Notes under the pieces: generated by a model
The model's input: only the letters and a program-made list of their open reading frames with translations
The model's database searches: none
What the model was told of the DNA's origin: nothing
In this document: positions 1 to 6,617 of the stretch, piece after piece
Numbering within the stretch: position 1 is the stretch's first letter
Layout: every line of letters begins with the position of its first letter
Position numbers and translations under genes: made by a program
DNA from: Candidatus Omnitrophota bacterium
GTDB taxonomy: Bacteria > Omnitrophota > Gorgyraeia > Pluralincolimonadales > Pluralincolimonadaceae
Length of the DNA stretch: 9,985 nt
Assembly (NCBI GenBank): GCA_028706795.1
Contig: JAQTVK010000022.1
Location: 1 to 9,985 of the forward strand
Direction of reading: 5' to 3'

Positions 1-1
1 G

Positions 2-388
2 ATGAACAGCGAAGACGATTTCCAGATAGGCCTGAGCCCGGGAAACTTCTCGGATATACCCCCGGAAGTCTATATCTGGACGCCTAATGTCCGGATAAAT
101 TATAAGGATATCGTGGAAGTGAAGTCGTCGAAGACCGCGGACGGCTATGTAATAGAGGCCAGGATCCCGAAAGAGGTGCTATTTTCAGGTCTCGCGGAAA
201 TAGAGAAGGAAGAACACAAGACCACATCATCCCTGCCGTCGAAATTCGAAAGCGGGTTGAAATTCGGCGTCAGCGTGGACGCGAGCGATACCGACGACGC
301 TGCGCTTCCGCAGAAATTGCTCATGTCATCATCAAAGGAGAGGATATGGGGCGACCCAACCACATTCGGCATATTAGAGCTGAAATGA
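2..388 (+). CDS. Carbohydrate-binding family 9-like (CBM9/DOMON-type) domain protein, C-terminal part; 5' end outside window
   Basis: The reading frame is open from the left edge and ends at TGA 386-388. The visible 128 residues look like the C-terminal half of a CBM9-like beta-sandwich: DDFQIGLSPG near residues 5-14, a central GYVIEARIPKEVLF stretch that matches the usual 'dGy.iEa.IP' strand, an acidic DASDTDD segment, and a closing WGDPTTFGILEL strand. CBM9-like domains are normally nearly 200 residues, so the N-terminal strands and any signal peptide or catalytic module lie upstream. The ATG at 2-4 is probably an internal Met rather than the start. The stop overlaps the next start (ATGA, 385-388), which implies one operon and translational coupling. 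The likely role is binding of poly- or oligosaccharide outside the cytoplasm. The fold call is fairly safe; the ligand is unknown. Confidence 0.68.
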   Translation: MNSEDDFQIGLSPGNFSDIPPEVYIWTPNVRINYKDIVEVKSSKTADGYVIEARIPKEVLFSGLAEIEKEEHKTTSSLPSKFESGLKFGVSVDASDTDDAALPQKLLMSSSKERIWGDPTTFGILELK

Positions 389-1524
389 AAAAGGTATTCA
401 TATTGTCATTGCCGGTGATATTGTCTTTCGGCCTGGCATATGCGGCGACCTACCCGCTGGATTCCTTGCCTGACCTTCCGAAGGAAGAGTTGACCAAGAG
501 GGAGGCGGATTTCGGGAAGAGGGGCAAGGCCGGGACTTTTGTCCTGCCGCCGTGCAGGGCGGGCGCATATACGGACAACGAAGAAGGATATGCCATAAAG
601 GTGATGTATGATATGATAGAAAAAGAAAGGACTTTCTGCGGCGCGTATATTACATTGCTTGCCGACCTCTCCCAGTTCAAGACGATGACGTTCATGATAA
701 AGGGCCAGACCGGCGGAGAGACTTTTGAGATGGGCCTGAACGATATAATCGCCAACCGCAGGGAGGATGCCGTGATGGTCGGCTCGATATACAGGTACCT
801 GCCCGGCGGCATCACTACCGAATGGCAGGAAGTGAAGATCCCGCTCGCCGACTTTTTCGGGCCGGACCTCTCGAAGGTCTACAGCTTAGTATTTCATTTC
901 AACGAGGACGGAAAGGGGACATTCTGGCTCAAGGATTTTAATTTCCACGAAGAACTGCTCGTAGACAGGCAGGCGGATATAGAAAAGAAGGGGTATATGC
1001 TTTTGGATAATTTCGACCACGCGACGATCGAGAATCTCCTCGGGAATAAGACGAACACATACAAGAACTTGCCGTCGGTCGTCCGTTCATGGTGGGACAA
1101 GGACGTCCATTACGGCGATACTGGCCGCTCCCTTAAGCTGGTATATAACAAGGAAGCGACAGGCTGGTGCGGATATTACACGCTCCTCAACCAGATCGAC
1201 GGCGCATATTATGACCTCAGCGCTTATGACAGCGTCTCTTTCATGGTGAAAGGCGGGAAGGGTGGGGAAGACTTTGAGCTTGGCATGGCCGACAGCAACT
1301 GGCTCGTCATAGGCGACTCCCTTAAGGCCGGCCAGGTCACCAAATATTTGCCGGGCGGGGTGACGCAGGAATGGCAGGAAGCCACGATCCCGCTCAAGGA
1401 TTTCGGGTCTCTCGATCTTTCGAAGATGGGCTCGTTCGTGATAAACTTCAATAAGAACGGGCGGGGGACGGTCTATATAGACGATATAAAGTTCAACCTG
1501 GCCAAACAGGAAAAAGATGAATAA
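385..1524 (+). CDS. Exported protein with two tandem CBM11/CIA30-like jelly-roll domains
   Basis: The protein has 379 residues from the ATG at 385, which overlaps the previous stop as ATGA. This start is preferred over the in-frame ATG at 346 because it puts a classic signal peptide at the very N terminus: MKK, a hydrophobic core, then AYA with predicted cleavage near residue 20. The mature protein is an internal duplication. Domain 1 covers about residues 30-200 and domain 2 about 213-375. YLPGGITTEWQE (from 138) aligns with YLPGGVTQEWQE (from 321), MIKGQTGGETFEMG with MVKGGKGGEDFELG, and FHFNEDGKGTFWLKDFNF with INFNKNGRGTVYIDDIKF. The 'F.vKG' strand and the final 'G.vyiDDI.F' strand are typical of the CBM11/CIA30/galactose-binding-like beta-sandwich superfamily. 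No catalytic residues are evident, so the likely role is binding glycan at the surface or in the periplasm. It lies between a CBM9-like gene and a TIM-barrel gene. The ligand cannot be deduced. Confidence 0.72.
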   Translation: MKKVFILSLPVILSFGLAYAATYPLDSLPDLPKEELTKREADFGKRGKAGTFVLPPCRAGAYTDNEEGYAIKVMYDMIEKERTFCGAYITLLADLSQFKTMTFMIKGQTGGETFEMGLNDIIANRREDAVMVGSIYRYLPGGITTEWQEVKIPLADFFGPDLSKVYSLVFHFNEDGKGTFWLKDFNFHEELLVDRQADIEKKGYMLLDNFDHATIENLLGNKTNTYKNLPSVVRSWWDKDVHYGDTGRSLKLVYNKEATGWCGYYTLLNQIDGAYYDLSAYDSVSFMVKGGKGGEDFELGMADSNWLVIGDSLKAGQVTKYLPGGVTQEWQEATIPLKDFGSLDLSKMGSFVINFNKNGRGTVYIDDIKFNLAKQEKDE

Positions 1525-2860
1525 AATAATAGGTGCATGTATGCTTATCTTGGCCAATTCGCTCGCGGCAGTATCCTTCGCGCAGGACGCGGTCCCTCAT
1601 GAGCAGCCTGCCCGCGTGATAAACCGGGCTATGTGGGAATGGAACTCTATCGAGCCGATACTTAAAGAGGATAAGAGGAAGGAACTTTTCGATTTCTGCG
1701 AAAAGCATAAGATAAACGAGCTATTCGCTCAATTGCACTATAGCCTATCGGGCGGACAGGACGTGAAATGCGAATTGTCTTATAAGGACCAATTGCGCTC
1801 TTTCCTGAAAGATGCGCACGAAAGAAAGATAAGGGTCCACGCGCTCGACGGGGATCCGACCCTTATATTGCGTGGTAACCATCCGAAACTCCTCGCCGAG
1901 GTGAAAGCCATACTCGAATTCAACGCGCAGGGAAAGCCCGGGGAGAGATATGACGGCATACACCTGGATAACGAGCCGTACCTCCTTGTCGGATACAACG
2001 GGCCTTTCAGGAAAGAAGTCCTCCTGCAGTTCCTGGAGGCGAACAAAAAATGTATGGACCTGATGCGTGCCTCCGGCCGGGACGTCGTCTACGGCGTCGA
2101 TATCCCCTACTGGTTCCTCGAGAAGGGCGCGGGCGTGGACGTCAAATTCGGCGGGACGGTGAAGCCCGTGGGCGAGCATATAATAGACATAACCGATAAC
2201 ATCGGCGTGATGGATTACAGGAATTTCGCGGACGGCGACGACGGGATAATCGCGCATGGCAGGGAGGAAGTGGAATACGCGACGAAGGCGGGGAAAAAAG
2301 TCTATATAGGCGTCGAGACCTACCGGCCGGAACCCGAACACGTCATTTTTATATACGGCCAACCCGAATTCGAGTTCAATAAACGGCTTGAGAGCGTAGG
2401 CGGCCAATTCGCGAAGCAGTATATGCATAACGGCTTCAGGATCAAGAAATTAAGCGACGGCAAGAACGTCCATATCGGCATAATCGTCCCGCCAGACAAG
2501 GAGCGCCAGGCGAAGGCGGAAGAAGCGCTGATAGAGGTGGGCCGGATCTTCGGGAAGGATTTCTATGTGCCGGATAAAAAGGCCATCGATGAAGCGCTCT
2601 TCGACGCGGAATGGGCGGTTTCTAACGAAGGCGCCCATGAGGATTTCAAGGTAAGCACGATACCCAGCGGCAGGTCGAACAGGGTATACGTGAGGTTTGA
2701 GGCGGACATGGTCACTTCGCCCAAGATAACATTCGCGGGGATGACCAAAACGGCCCTGGAAAAAGAGCTCGCCAAGACGGAAGAGGCCTTTAAAGGTTAC
2801 CGGGGTTTTTACGGGTTCGCGATACATTATTATGAGCCCTATAGGGCGATGAAAGAATAA
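1517..2860 (+). CDS. Exported glycoside-hydrolase-like TIM-barrel protein of unassigned family
   Basis: The protein has 447 residues, and its ATG overlaps the preceding gene by 8 bases (ATGAATAA) with AGGA just upstream at 1508-1511. Residues 1-22 form a signal peptide ending SFA before QDA. The rest shows a (beta/alpha)8 rhythm with acidic residues at strand ends: MWEWN (39-43), HALDGDP (108-114), DGIHLDNEP (146-154), GVDIPYW (193-199), IGVMDYRN (229-236) and YIGVETY (263-269). The C-terminal GFYGFAIHYYEPY looks like strand 8, so residues of about 275-425 would be an insertion before it. D151 and E153 after strand 4 and E267 after a late strand are plausible catalytic carboxylates, as in retaining TIM-barrel hydrolases, but I cannot match a named GH family. 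Neighbouring carbohydrate-binding proteins support a role in extracellular glycan breakdown. It could also be a non-catalytic or deacetylase-like barrel. The fold is moderately certain; the substrate is unknown. Confidence 0.6.
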   Translation: MNKIIGACMLILANSLAAVSFAQDAVPHEQPARVINRAMWEWNSIEPILKEDKRKELFDFCEKHKINELFAQLHYSLSGGQDVKCELSYKDQLRSFLKDAHERKIRVHALDGDPTLILRGNHPKLLAEVKAILEFNAQGKPGERYDGIHLDNEPYLLVGYNGPFRKEVLLQFLEANKKCMDLMRASGRDVVYGVDIPYWFLEKGAGVDVKFGGTVKPVGEHIIDITDNIGVMDYRNFADGDDGIIAHGREEVEYATKAGKKVYIGVETYRPEPEHVIFIYGQPEFEFNKRLESVGGQFAKQYMHNGFRIKKLSDGKNVHIGIIVPPDKERQAKAEEALIEVGRIFGKDFYVPDKKAIDEALFDAEWAVSNEGAHEDFKVSTIPSGRSNRVYVRFEADMVTSPKITFAGMTKTALEKELAKTEEAFKGYRGFYGFAIHYYEPYRAMKE

Positions 2861-2861
2861 C

Positions 2862-2866
2862 AGGAG
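2862..2866 (+). promoter_or_regulatory. Shine-Dalgarno AGGAG for the first phosphohexomutase
   Basis: AGGAG lies in the 12-base gap after the TIM-barrel stop, six bases before the ATG at 2873. It fixes that start and shows that this organism uses canonical ribosome binding sites, which makes their absence before the permease gene at 5643 meaningful. Confidence 0.75.
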
Positions 2867-2872
2867 CAGACG

Positions 2873-4219
2873 ATGCAGCCGTTAAAGATAGACATATCGG
2901 GAGTAAGGGGCATCATAGGAGAGACGCTTGTGCCGGAGATGATAATAAATTTTGCCTGCGCGTTCGGCACATACCTTAAAGGCGGCAAGGTCGGCGTAGG
3001 CTGCGATACTCGCGCCTCGAGGGAGATGGTCAAGTCCGCGGTGCTCTCCGGGCTCATCTCTACCGGCTGCGACATCGTAGACCTGGGGATCTGCCCCACG
3101 CCGATAATACAATACACCGCCAAACACCTTGGGCTTAAGGGGGCGATCGCCATCACCGCCAGCCATAACAACAGCAACTGGAATGCCCTGAAGTTCATAA
3201 AAGCCGACGGGACATTCCTTAATTTTTATGAGGGCGAGGAGCTCCTCGATATATACCATCAGGGGGAATTTAAGAAGGCGGCCTGGGACAATCTGGGCAG
3301 GGTGACAAAAAACGCCGCCGCCATAGACCTGTACATGGACAAGTTGTGCAAATATCTGGATGCCGGCAGGATCCGCCGCAAGAGGCTGAAGGTCGCCATA
3401 GATAATTGTAACGGCGCCGGCGGGGAGGCTGCCGGGATATTCATGAAAAAACTGGGCTGCCGGCTCGTCATGATAAACGACGAGATAACCGGCGTATTCT
3501 CCCATGATCCCGAACCCACATCCGCCAACATGGAACAGCTCTCCTCGATAATAAAGCCGGTCAAGGCCGACGTAGGTTTCATGCTCGACGCGGATGTCGA
3601 CAGGGTCGCCATCTGCACCGAGCAGGGAAAACCGCTCAGCGAGGAATATACCTTCGCGCTCCTGGCCGACTATATCCTGTCGAAGAGGCGCGGGCCGGTC
3701 GTGACGAACTTCTCCACGTCGAGGATGATAGACGATATAGCGAAAAAATACGGCGTAAAATTGATAAGGACCAAGATCGGCCAGGCGTATATCATTGAGG
3801 AGATGATGGACGAGGGGGGCGTCATTTCCGGCGAAGGGAGCGGCAGCGTAGCGGTCGGGGATTTCCAATACGCCTCGGACGGTTTCCTGGCGATGGGCCT
3901 CATCCTGCAGATGCTTTCGGAAAAAAAGAGGAAGATCTCGGAACTTTCGGCCGCTCTGCCGAAGTATCACATGGTCAAGAAGAAGATAACCTGTCCGCCG
4001 GATATCATCTATTCGGTCATAGACAGGGCGAAGCGGCATTATAAAGACGGCGATGTAGACCTCGCTGACGGGGTAAAGGTAGAATGGAAAGACAGCTGGC
4101 TGCATATACGGGCCTCGAATACCGAGCCGTTGATACGCGTGCTTGCCGAGAGCACGTCGAAAGAGAAAGCCGAAGAGCTTTGCGGCGCGGCGGTCGCAAA
4201 CATAAAAGCCGAAATGTGA
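2873..4219 (+). CDS. Alpha-D-phosphohexomutase (phosphoglucosamine/phosphomannomutase family), paralogue 1
   Basis: This 448-residue cytoplasmic enzyme is full length for the family, which moves phosphate between C1 and C6 of hexose or hexosamine phosphates through a phosphoserine. The N-terminal ISGVRGIIGE matches the family's opening motif. The phosphoserine loop is TASHNNSNWN with Ser97; the usual Pro after HN is replaced by Asn100. The Mg2+ loop is DADVDR (239-244). The sugar-specificity loop is GEGSGS (320-325), unlike the GEGNGG of its neighbour. The phosphate-binding loop is RASNTEP (413-419). All catalytic elements are therefore present, so activity is expected, but two loops are atypical and the substrate may differ from glucosamine, glucose or mannose phosphate. 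It is followed 10 bases later by a paralogue aligning end to end at roughly half identity by eye, so the pair arose by tandem duplication. The family call is secure; the exact substrate is not. Confidence 0.9.
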   Translation: MQPLKIDISGVRGIIGETLVPEMIINFACAFGTYLKGGKVGVGCDTRASREMVKSAVLSGLISTGCDIVDLGICPTPIIQYTAKHLGLKGAIAITASHNNSNWNALKFIKADGTFLNFYEGEELLDIYHQGEFKKAAWDNLGRVTKNAAAIDLYMDKLCKYLDAGRIRRKRLKVAIDNCNGAGGEAAGIFMKKLGCRLVMINDEITGVFSHDPEPTSANMEQLSSIIKPVKADVGFMLDADVDRVAICTEQGKPLSEEYTFALLADYILSKRRGPVVTNFSTSRMIDDIAKKYGVKLIRTKIGQAYIIEEMMDEGGVISGEGSGSVAVGDFQYASDGFLAMGLILQMLSEKKRKISELSAALPKYHMVKKKITCPPDIIYSVIDRAKRHYKDGDVDLADGVKVEWKDSWLHIRASNTEPLIRVLAESTSKEKAEELCGAAVANIKAEM

Positions 4220-4220
4220 C

Positions 4221-4224
4221 GGAG
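4221..4224 (+). promoter_or_regulatory. Shine-Dalgarno GGAG for the second phosphohexomutase
   Basis: GGAG sits in the 10-base gap between the two phosphohexomutase genes, five bases before the ATG at 4230. It supports that start and co-translation with the upstream paralogue. Confidence 0.65.
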
Positions 4225-4229
4225 ACGCG

Positions 4230-5597
4230 ATGACAGACAAAAAACAATCTTTAAAGATAGGGATCTCCGGGGTGAGGGGGATAGTCGGAGAGAGCCTCAC
4301 TCCCCAGCTGCTCGTCTCTTTTGCCGAGGCCTTTGCTTCTTACGTCAGGGGCGGGAAAGTCCTTGTGGCCACGGATACGAGGACATCGAAAGAGATGGTG
4401 AAGAACGCCATATTCTCCGGCCTCCTTGCCGGCGGCTGCGAGCCGGTCGACCTCGGCATATGCCCGGTGCCCACGATACTTATAAGGACCAAATATTCCG
4501 GCGCTTCCGGCGGCATAGCCATAACCGCGAGCCACAATCCGGCCGAATGGAACGCGCTCAAGTTCGTCAATAAAGACGGCCTCTTCCTCAACGCGAACCA
4601 GGCCGAGGAACTCCTCGACGTATATCACCAACGGGAGTTCTTCAAGTGCACGAACGCGGACATGAAAAGGATAAGGACGGATGACGGGGCGATAGAATTC
4701 CATATGGAGAAGGTATTGGGCCGTATAGACGCTGATGCGATACGCCGCCGCAAGCTCAGGGTCGCTGTCGACTGCTGCAACGGCGCAGCATCGCTCATGT
4801 CTCCGGTCTTCCTGAAAAGGCTCGGTTGCCGTGTCATTCCCATAAATACGGAGCCCAACGGGATCTTCCCCCACGACCCGGAGCCGATCCCGAAAAACCT
4901 CATCCAGATATCGAGGCTCATCAGGTCGAAAGGGGCCGATATAGGGTTCGTCCAGGACGCGGATGCCGACCGCCTGGCCGTCGTCGACGAGAAAGGCAGG
5001 CCTGTCGGCGAAGAATATACGCTGGTCATGGCCGTCGACCACATCCTCGGGAAGAAGAAAGGCACTGTCGTGACGAACCTCTCGGCCACGAGGGCCATAA
5101 ATGACGTGGCGGAAAGATACGGTTGCAAGGTCATAAGGACGAAGATCGGCGAGATAAACGTGGTCGAAAATATAATAAACAGGAACGCAGTCATCGGAGG
5201 GGAAGGCAACGGCGGCGTCATCTGGCCCGCGGTACATCCCTGCAGGGACAGTTTTTCGGGTATGGCTGTAATACTGGAGCATCTCGCCGGGACGAAAAAA
5301 GCCGTTTCAGAGATAATAAAGGGCCTTCCTTCCTATCATATGGTCAAAGGCAAGACGTATTGCGAGACGGCCAAGGCGCATTTCGTGGTCGGGAAGTTCA
5401 GGGACCTTTACAAGAAAGACAAGCCGGTATTATTGGACGGTGTCAAGGTGGACAGGGAAGACCACTGGGTCCACGTGCGTCCCTCGAACACCGAGCCGAT
5501 AATACGCGTAATAGTCGAGGCTAAGACCAAAAAACTCGCCGAAGCGGTCTTCAAAAAGACGCTGGAGGACCTCTCCGCGCTGCTCAGGAAGTCCTGA
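4230..5597 (+). CDS. Alpha-D-phosphohexomutase, probable phosphoglucosamine mutase (GlmM-like), paralogue 2
   Basis: This protein has 455 residues with all four family loops in canonical form. They are TASHNP with phosphoserine Ser101, DADADR for Mg2+ (243-248), GGEGNGG for sugar recognition (323-329) and RPSNTEP for phosphate (417-423). GGEGNGG followed by a D in the CRD stretch resembles archaeal-type phosphoglucosamine/phosphoglucomutases, so production of glucosamine-1-phosphate for UDP-GlcNAc, or of hexose-1-phosphate, is the likely role. It aligns along its whole length with the preceding gene and keeps the more conventional active site, suggesting that this copy retained the ancestral function. 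It is the last gene before the only clear promoter in the window. I leave the gene symbol blank because GlmM, ManB and Pgm activities cannot be separated by reading alone. Confidence 0.9.
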   Translation: MTDKKQSLKIGISGVRGIVGESLTPQLLVSFAEAFASYVRGGKVLVATDTRTSKEMVKNAIFSGLLAGGCEPVDLGICPVPTILIRTKYSGASGGIAITASHNPAEWNALKFVNKDGLFLNANQAEELLDVYHQREFFKCTNADMKRIRTDDGAIEFHMEKVLGRIDADAIRRRKLRVAVDCCNGAASLMSPVFLKRLGCRVIPINTEPNGIFPHDPEPIPKNLIQISRLIRSKGADIGFVQDADADRLAVVDEKGRPVGEEYTLVMAVDHILGKKKGTVVTNLSATRAINDVAERYGCKVIRTKIGEINVVENIINRNAVIGGEGNGGVIWPAVHPCRDSFSGMAVILEHLAGTKKAVSEIIKGLPSYHMVKGKTYCETAKAHFVVGKFRDLYKKDKPVLLDGVKVDREDHWVHVRPSNTEPIIRVIVEAKTKKLAEAVFKKTLEDLSALLRKS

Positions 5598-5607
5598 TCG
5601 TTCCCGC

Positions 5608-5632
5608 TACCAAAATATTTTCCAATCTGGTA
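5608..5632. repeat. Short interrupted inverted repeat over the promoter, possible operator
   Basis: TACCA (5608-5612) and TGGTA (5628-5632) are exact inverted copies separated by 15 bases. Inside lies the perfect palindrome AAAATATTTT (5612-5621). The right arm overlaps the extended -10 element. This could be a repressor site for the downstream permease operon, but five-base arms can arise by chance and no regulator gene is adjacent. Confidence 0.25.
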
Positions 5633-5642
5633 TAATTAGTCC
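5628..5642 (+). promoter_or_regulatory. Extended -10 promoter, probably giving a leaderless transcript
   Basis: TGGTATAAT (5628-5636) is a perfect TGnTATAAT extended -10 element, in the only intergenic gap longer than 12 bases. A -35 box at 17-base spacing (TACCAA, 5608-5613) is poor, as is common with extended -10 promoters. Only six bases separate the hexamer from the ATG at 5643, so transcription should start at or within a base or two of that ATG. No Shine-Dalgarno sequence precedes this gene, unlike several others in the window. It is read as the promoter of the permease-JAMM-E1 operon and possibly of the genes beyond. Confidence 0.6.
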
Positions 5643-6617
5643 ATGCCTTTCTTTATAATCTTGATCGCGGTTTTCCTCGCGATGAACGTCGGCGCGAACA
5701 ACGCAGCCGCCGAGATGGAGGCGGCCTACAGGACCGGCGTCCGAACGAAGAAGGAAGCGTTGACGCTCATCGCCATCTTCGTCATCCTCGGGGCGATAAT
5801 ATCCGGCCTTCCCGTCCTGAAGACCCTGAGCGAAGGCATAGTCCCCATCCGGACCTTCAAGTCCTATTTTTATATCGTATTCGTCATTATGGCGGTCTCG
5901 GCCGCTTACGATTTCATATCCGGTATCTTCAAAGTATCCATTCCCACCACCTACGCGATAGTTTCATCGATCGCGGCAGCAGGCATATATTACGAAAGTA
6001 TGGACGTCGAGAAGTACACGGATATCCTGATCTGGTGGTTCCTTTCCCCGATCTGCATATTCGTCGTCGCGTTCGCCATCGGGAAACTGCTTAATTCCAA
6101 GTCCGCTAAAGGCCGCCGTTACCTGAAGGAGGAGAAGAAGGGCAGGGCCCTGCTCGGGGCGCTCCTTACCTTTTCCGGGTGCTATGTGGCTTTCGCCGGA
6201 GGGGCGAACGGCGTCGGAAAGGCGATGGCGCCGGTAGTCGCCGCCGGTTTCATAGATACCAGGTGGGGCGTACTGATCGCCGGCATCGGCATCGCGGCCG
6301 GAGCCCTTATCTTCGGGAAGGCGGCGCTCGAGACCGACGAGAGGGAGATGGGGGAGATAGGTTTTGTGAGGGCGATAATCATCGAGCTGATATGCGCCAC
6401 CGCGCTTTTGACGGCGTCGATAAGCGGGATCCCCCTTTCGGTCTCCGTGACCGTGACCGCGAGCCTGACCGGACTCGGCTGCGCCGACCTGGGGATAATG
6501 CCGAGCCTGAAGAAGCATCATATAGTAAGGAACCTCCTGATGTGGCTTATAGTGCCTTTCACTTCGGCATGGCTTACCTATCTTCTTTTACATCTCCTTA
6601 CGGTCATATTGAAATGA
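5643..6617 (+). CDS. PiT-family anion permease, resembling the CysP sulfate-transporter branch
   Basis: This 324-residue inner-membrane protein has about ten hydrophobic segments and the inverted duplication of the PiT (PHO4) family: AMNVGANNAAAE (13-24) pairs with FAGGANGVGKAMAP (184-197), and VSIPTTYAIV (98-107) with GIPLSVSVTVTA (262-273). The usual phosphate/Na+-binding GANDxAN signature is lost twice: Asp becomes N20 and G190, and the following Asn becomes A and K. From memory, the N-terminal pattern 'AMN.GA..AAA.M..AY..G' is that of Bacillus subtilis CysP, a PiT-family sulfate permease. Sulfate is therefore more likely than phosphate, supported by the sulfur-carrier-type genes downstream. 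The start at 5643 fits the family N terminus and the leaderless promoter. Its stop overlaps the next gene (ATGA, 6614-6617). The family is secure; the substrate is an inference. Confidence 0.8.
   Translation: MPFFIILIAVFLAMNVGANNAAAEMEAAYRTGVRTKKEALTLIAIFVILGAIISGLPVLKTLSEGIVPIRTFKSYFYIVFVIMAVSAAYDFISGIFKVSIPTTYAIVSSIAAAGIYYESMDVEKYTDILIWWFLSPICIFVVAFAIGKLLNSKSAKGRRYLKEEKKGRALLGALLTFSGCYVAFAGGANGVGKAMAPVVAAGFIDTRWGVLIAGIGIAAGALIFGKAALETDEREMGEIGFVRAIIIELICATALLTASISGIPLSVSVTVTASLTGLGCADLGIMPSLKKHHIVRNLLMWLIVPFTSAWLTYLLLHLLTVILK

Noticed and set aside
346..384. Upstream ATG for the double-CBM protein
   Set aside because: It would bury the signal peptide behind 12 residues that overlap the coding end of the previous gene.
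2882..4300. Long minus-strand open frame (472 codons) opposite the first phosphohexomutase
   Set aside because: The translation is rich in Arg, Tyr and Pro with no recognisable domain, while the plus strand encodes an intact enzyme with all catalytic loops. It is a shadow caused by codon bias.
4251..5282. Minus-strand open frame of 343 codons opposite the second phosphohexomutase
   Set aside because: No family resemblance and no ribosome binding site; the plus-strand gene fully explains the sequence.
5598..5642. Rho-independent terminator after the second phosphohexomutase
   Set aside because: No GC-rich stem followed by a T run; the AAAATATTTT palindrome is too weak and is better explained as promoter-region sequence.
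6179..6613. N-terminal extension of the JAMM gene in frame with it
   Set aside because: It overlaps the permease coding region in another frame and reads as Arg/Gly/Asp-rich nonsense; the ATGA junction at 6614 gives a normal-length JAMM protein.
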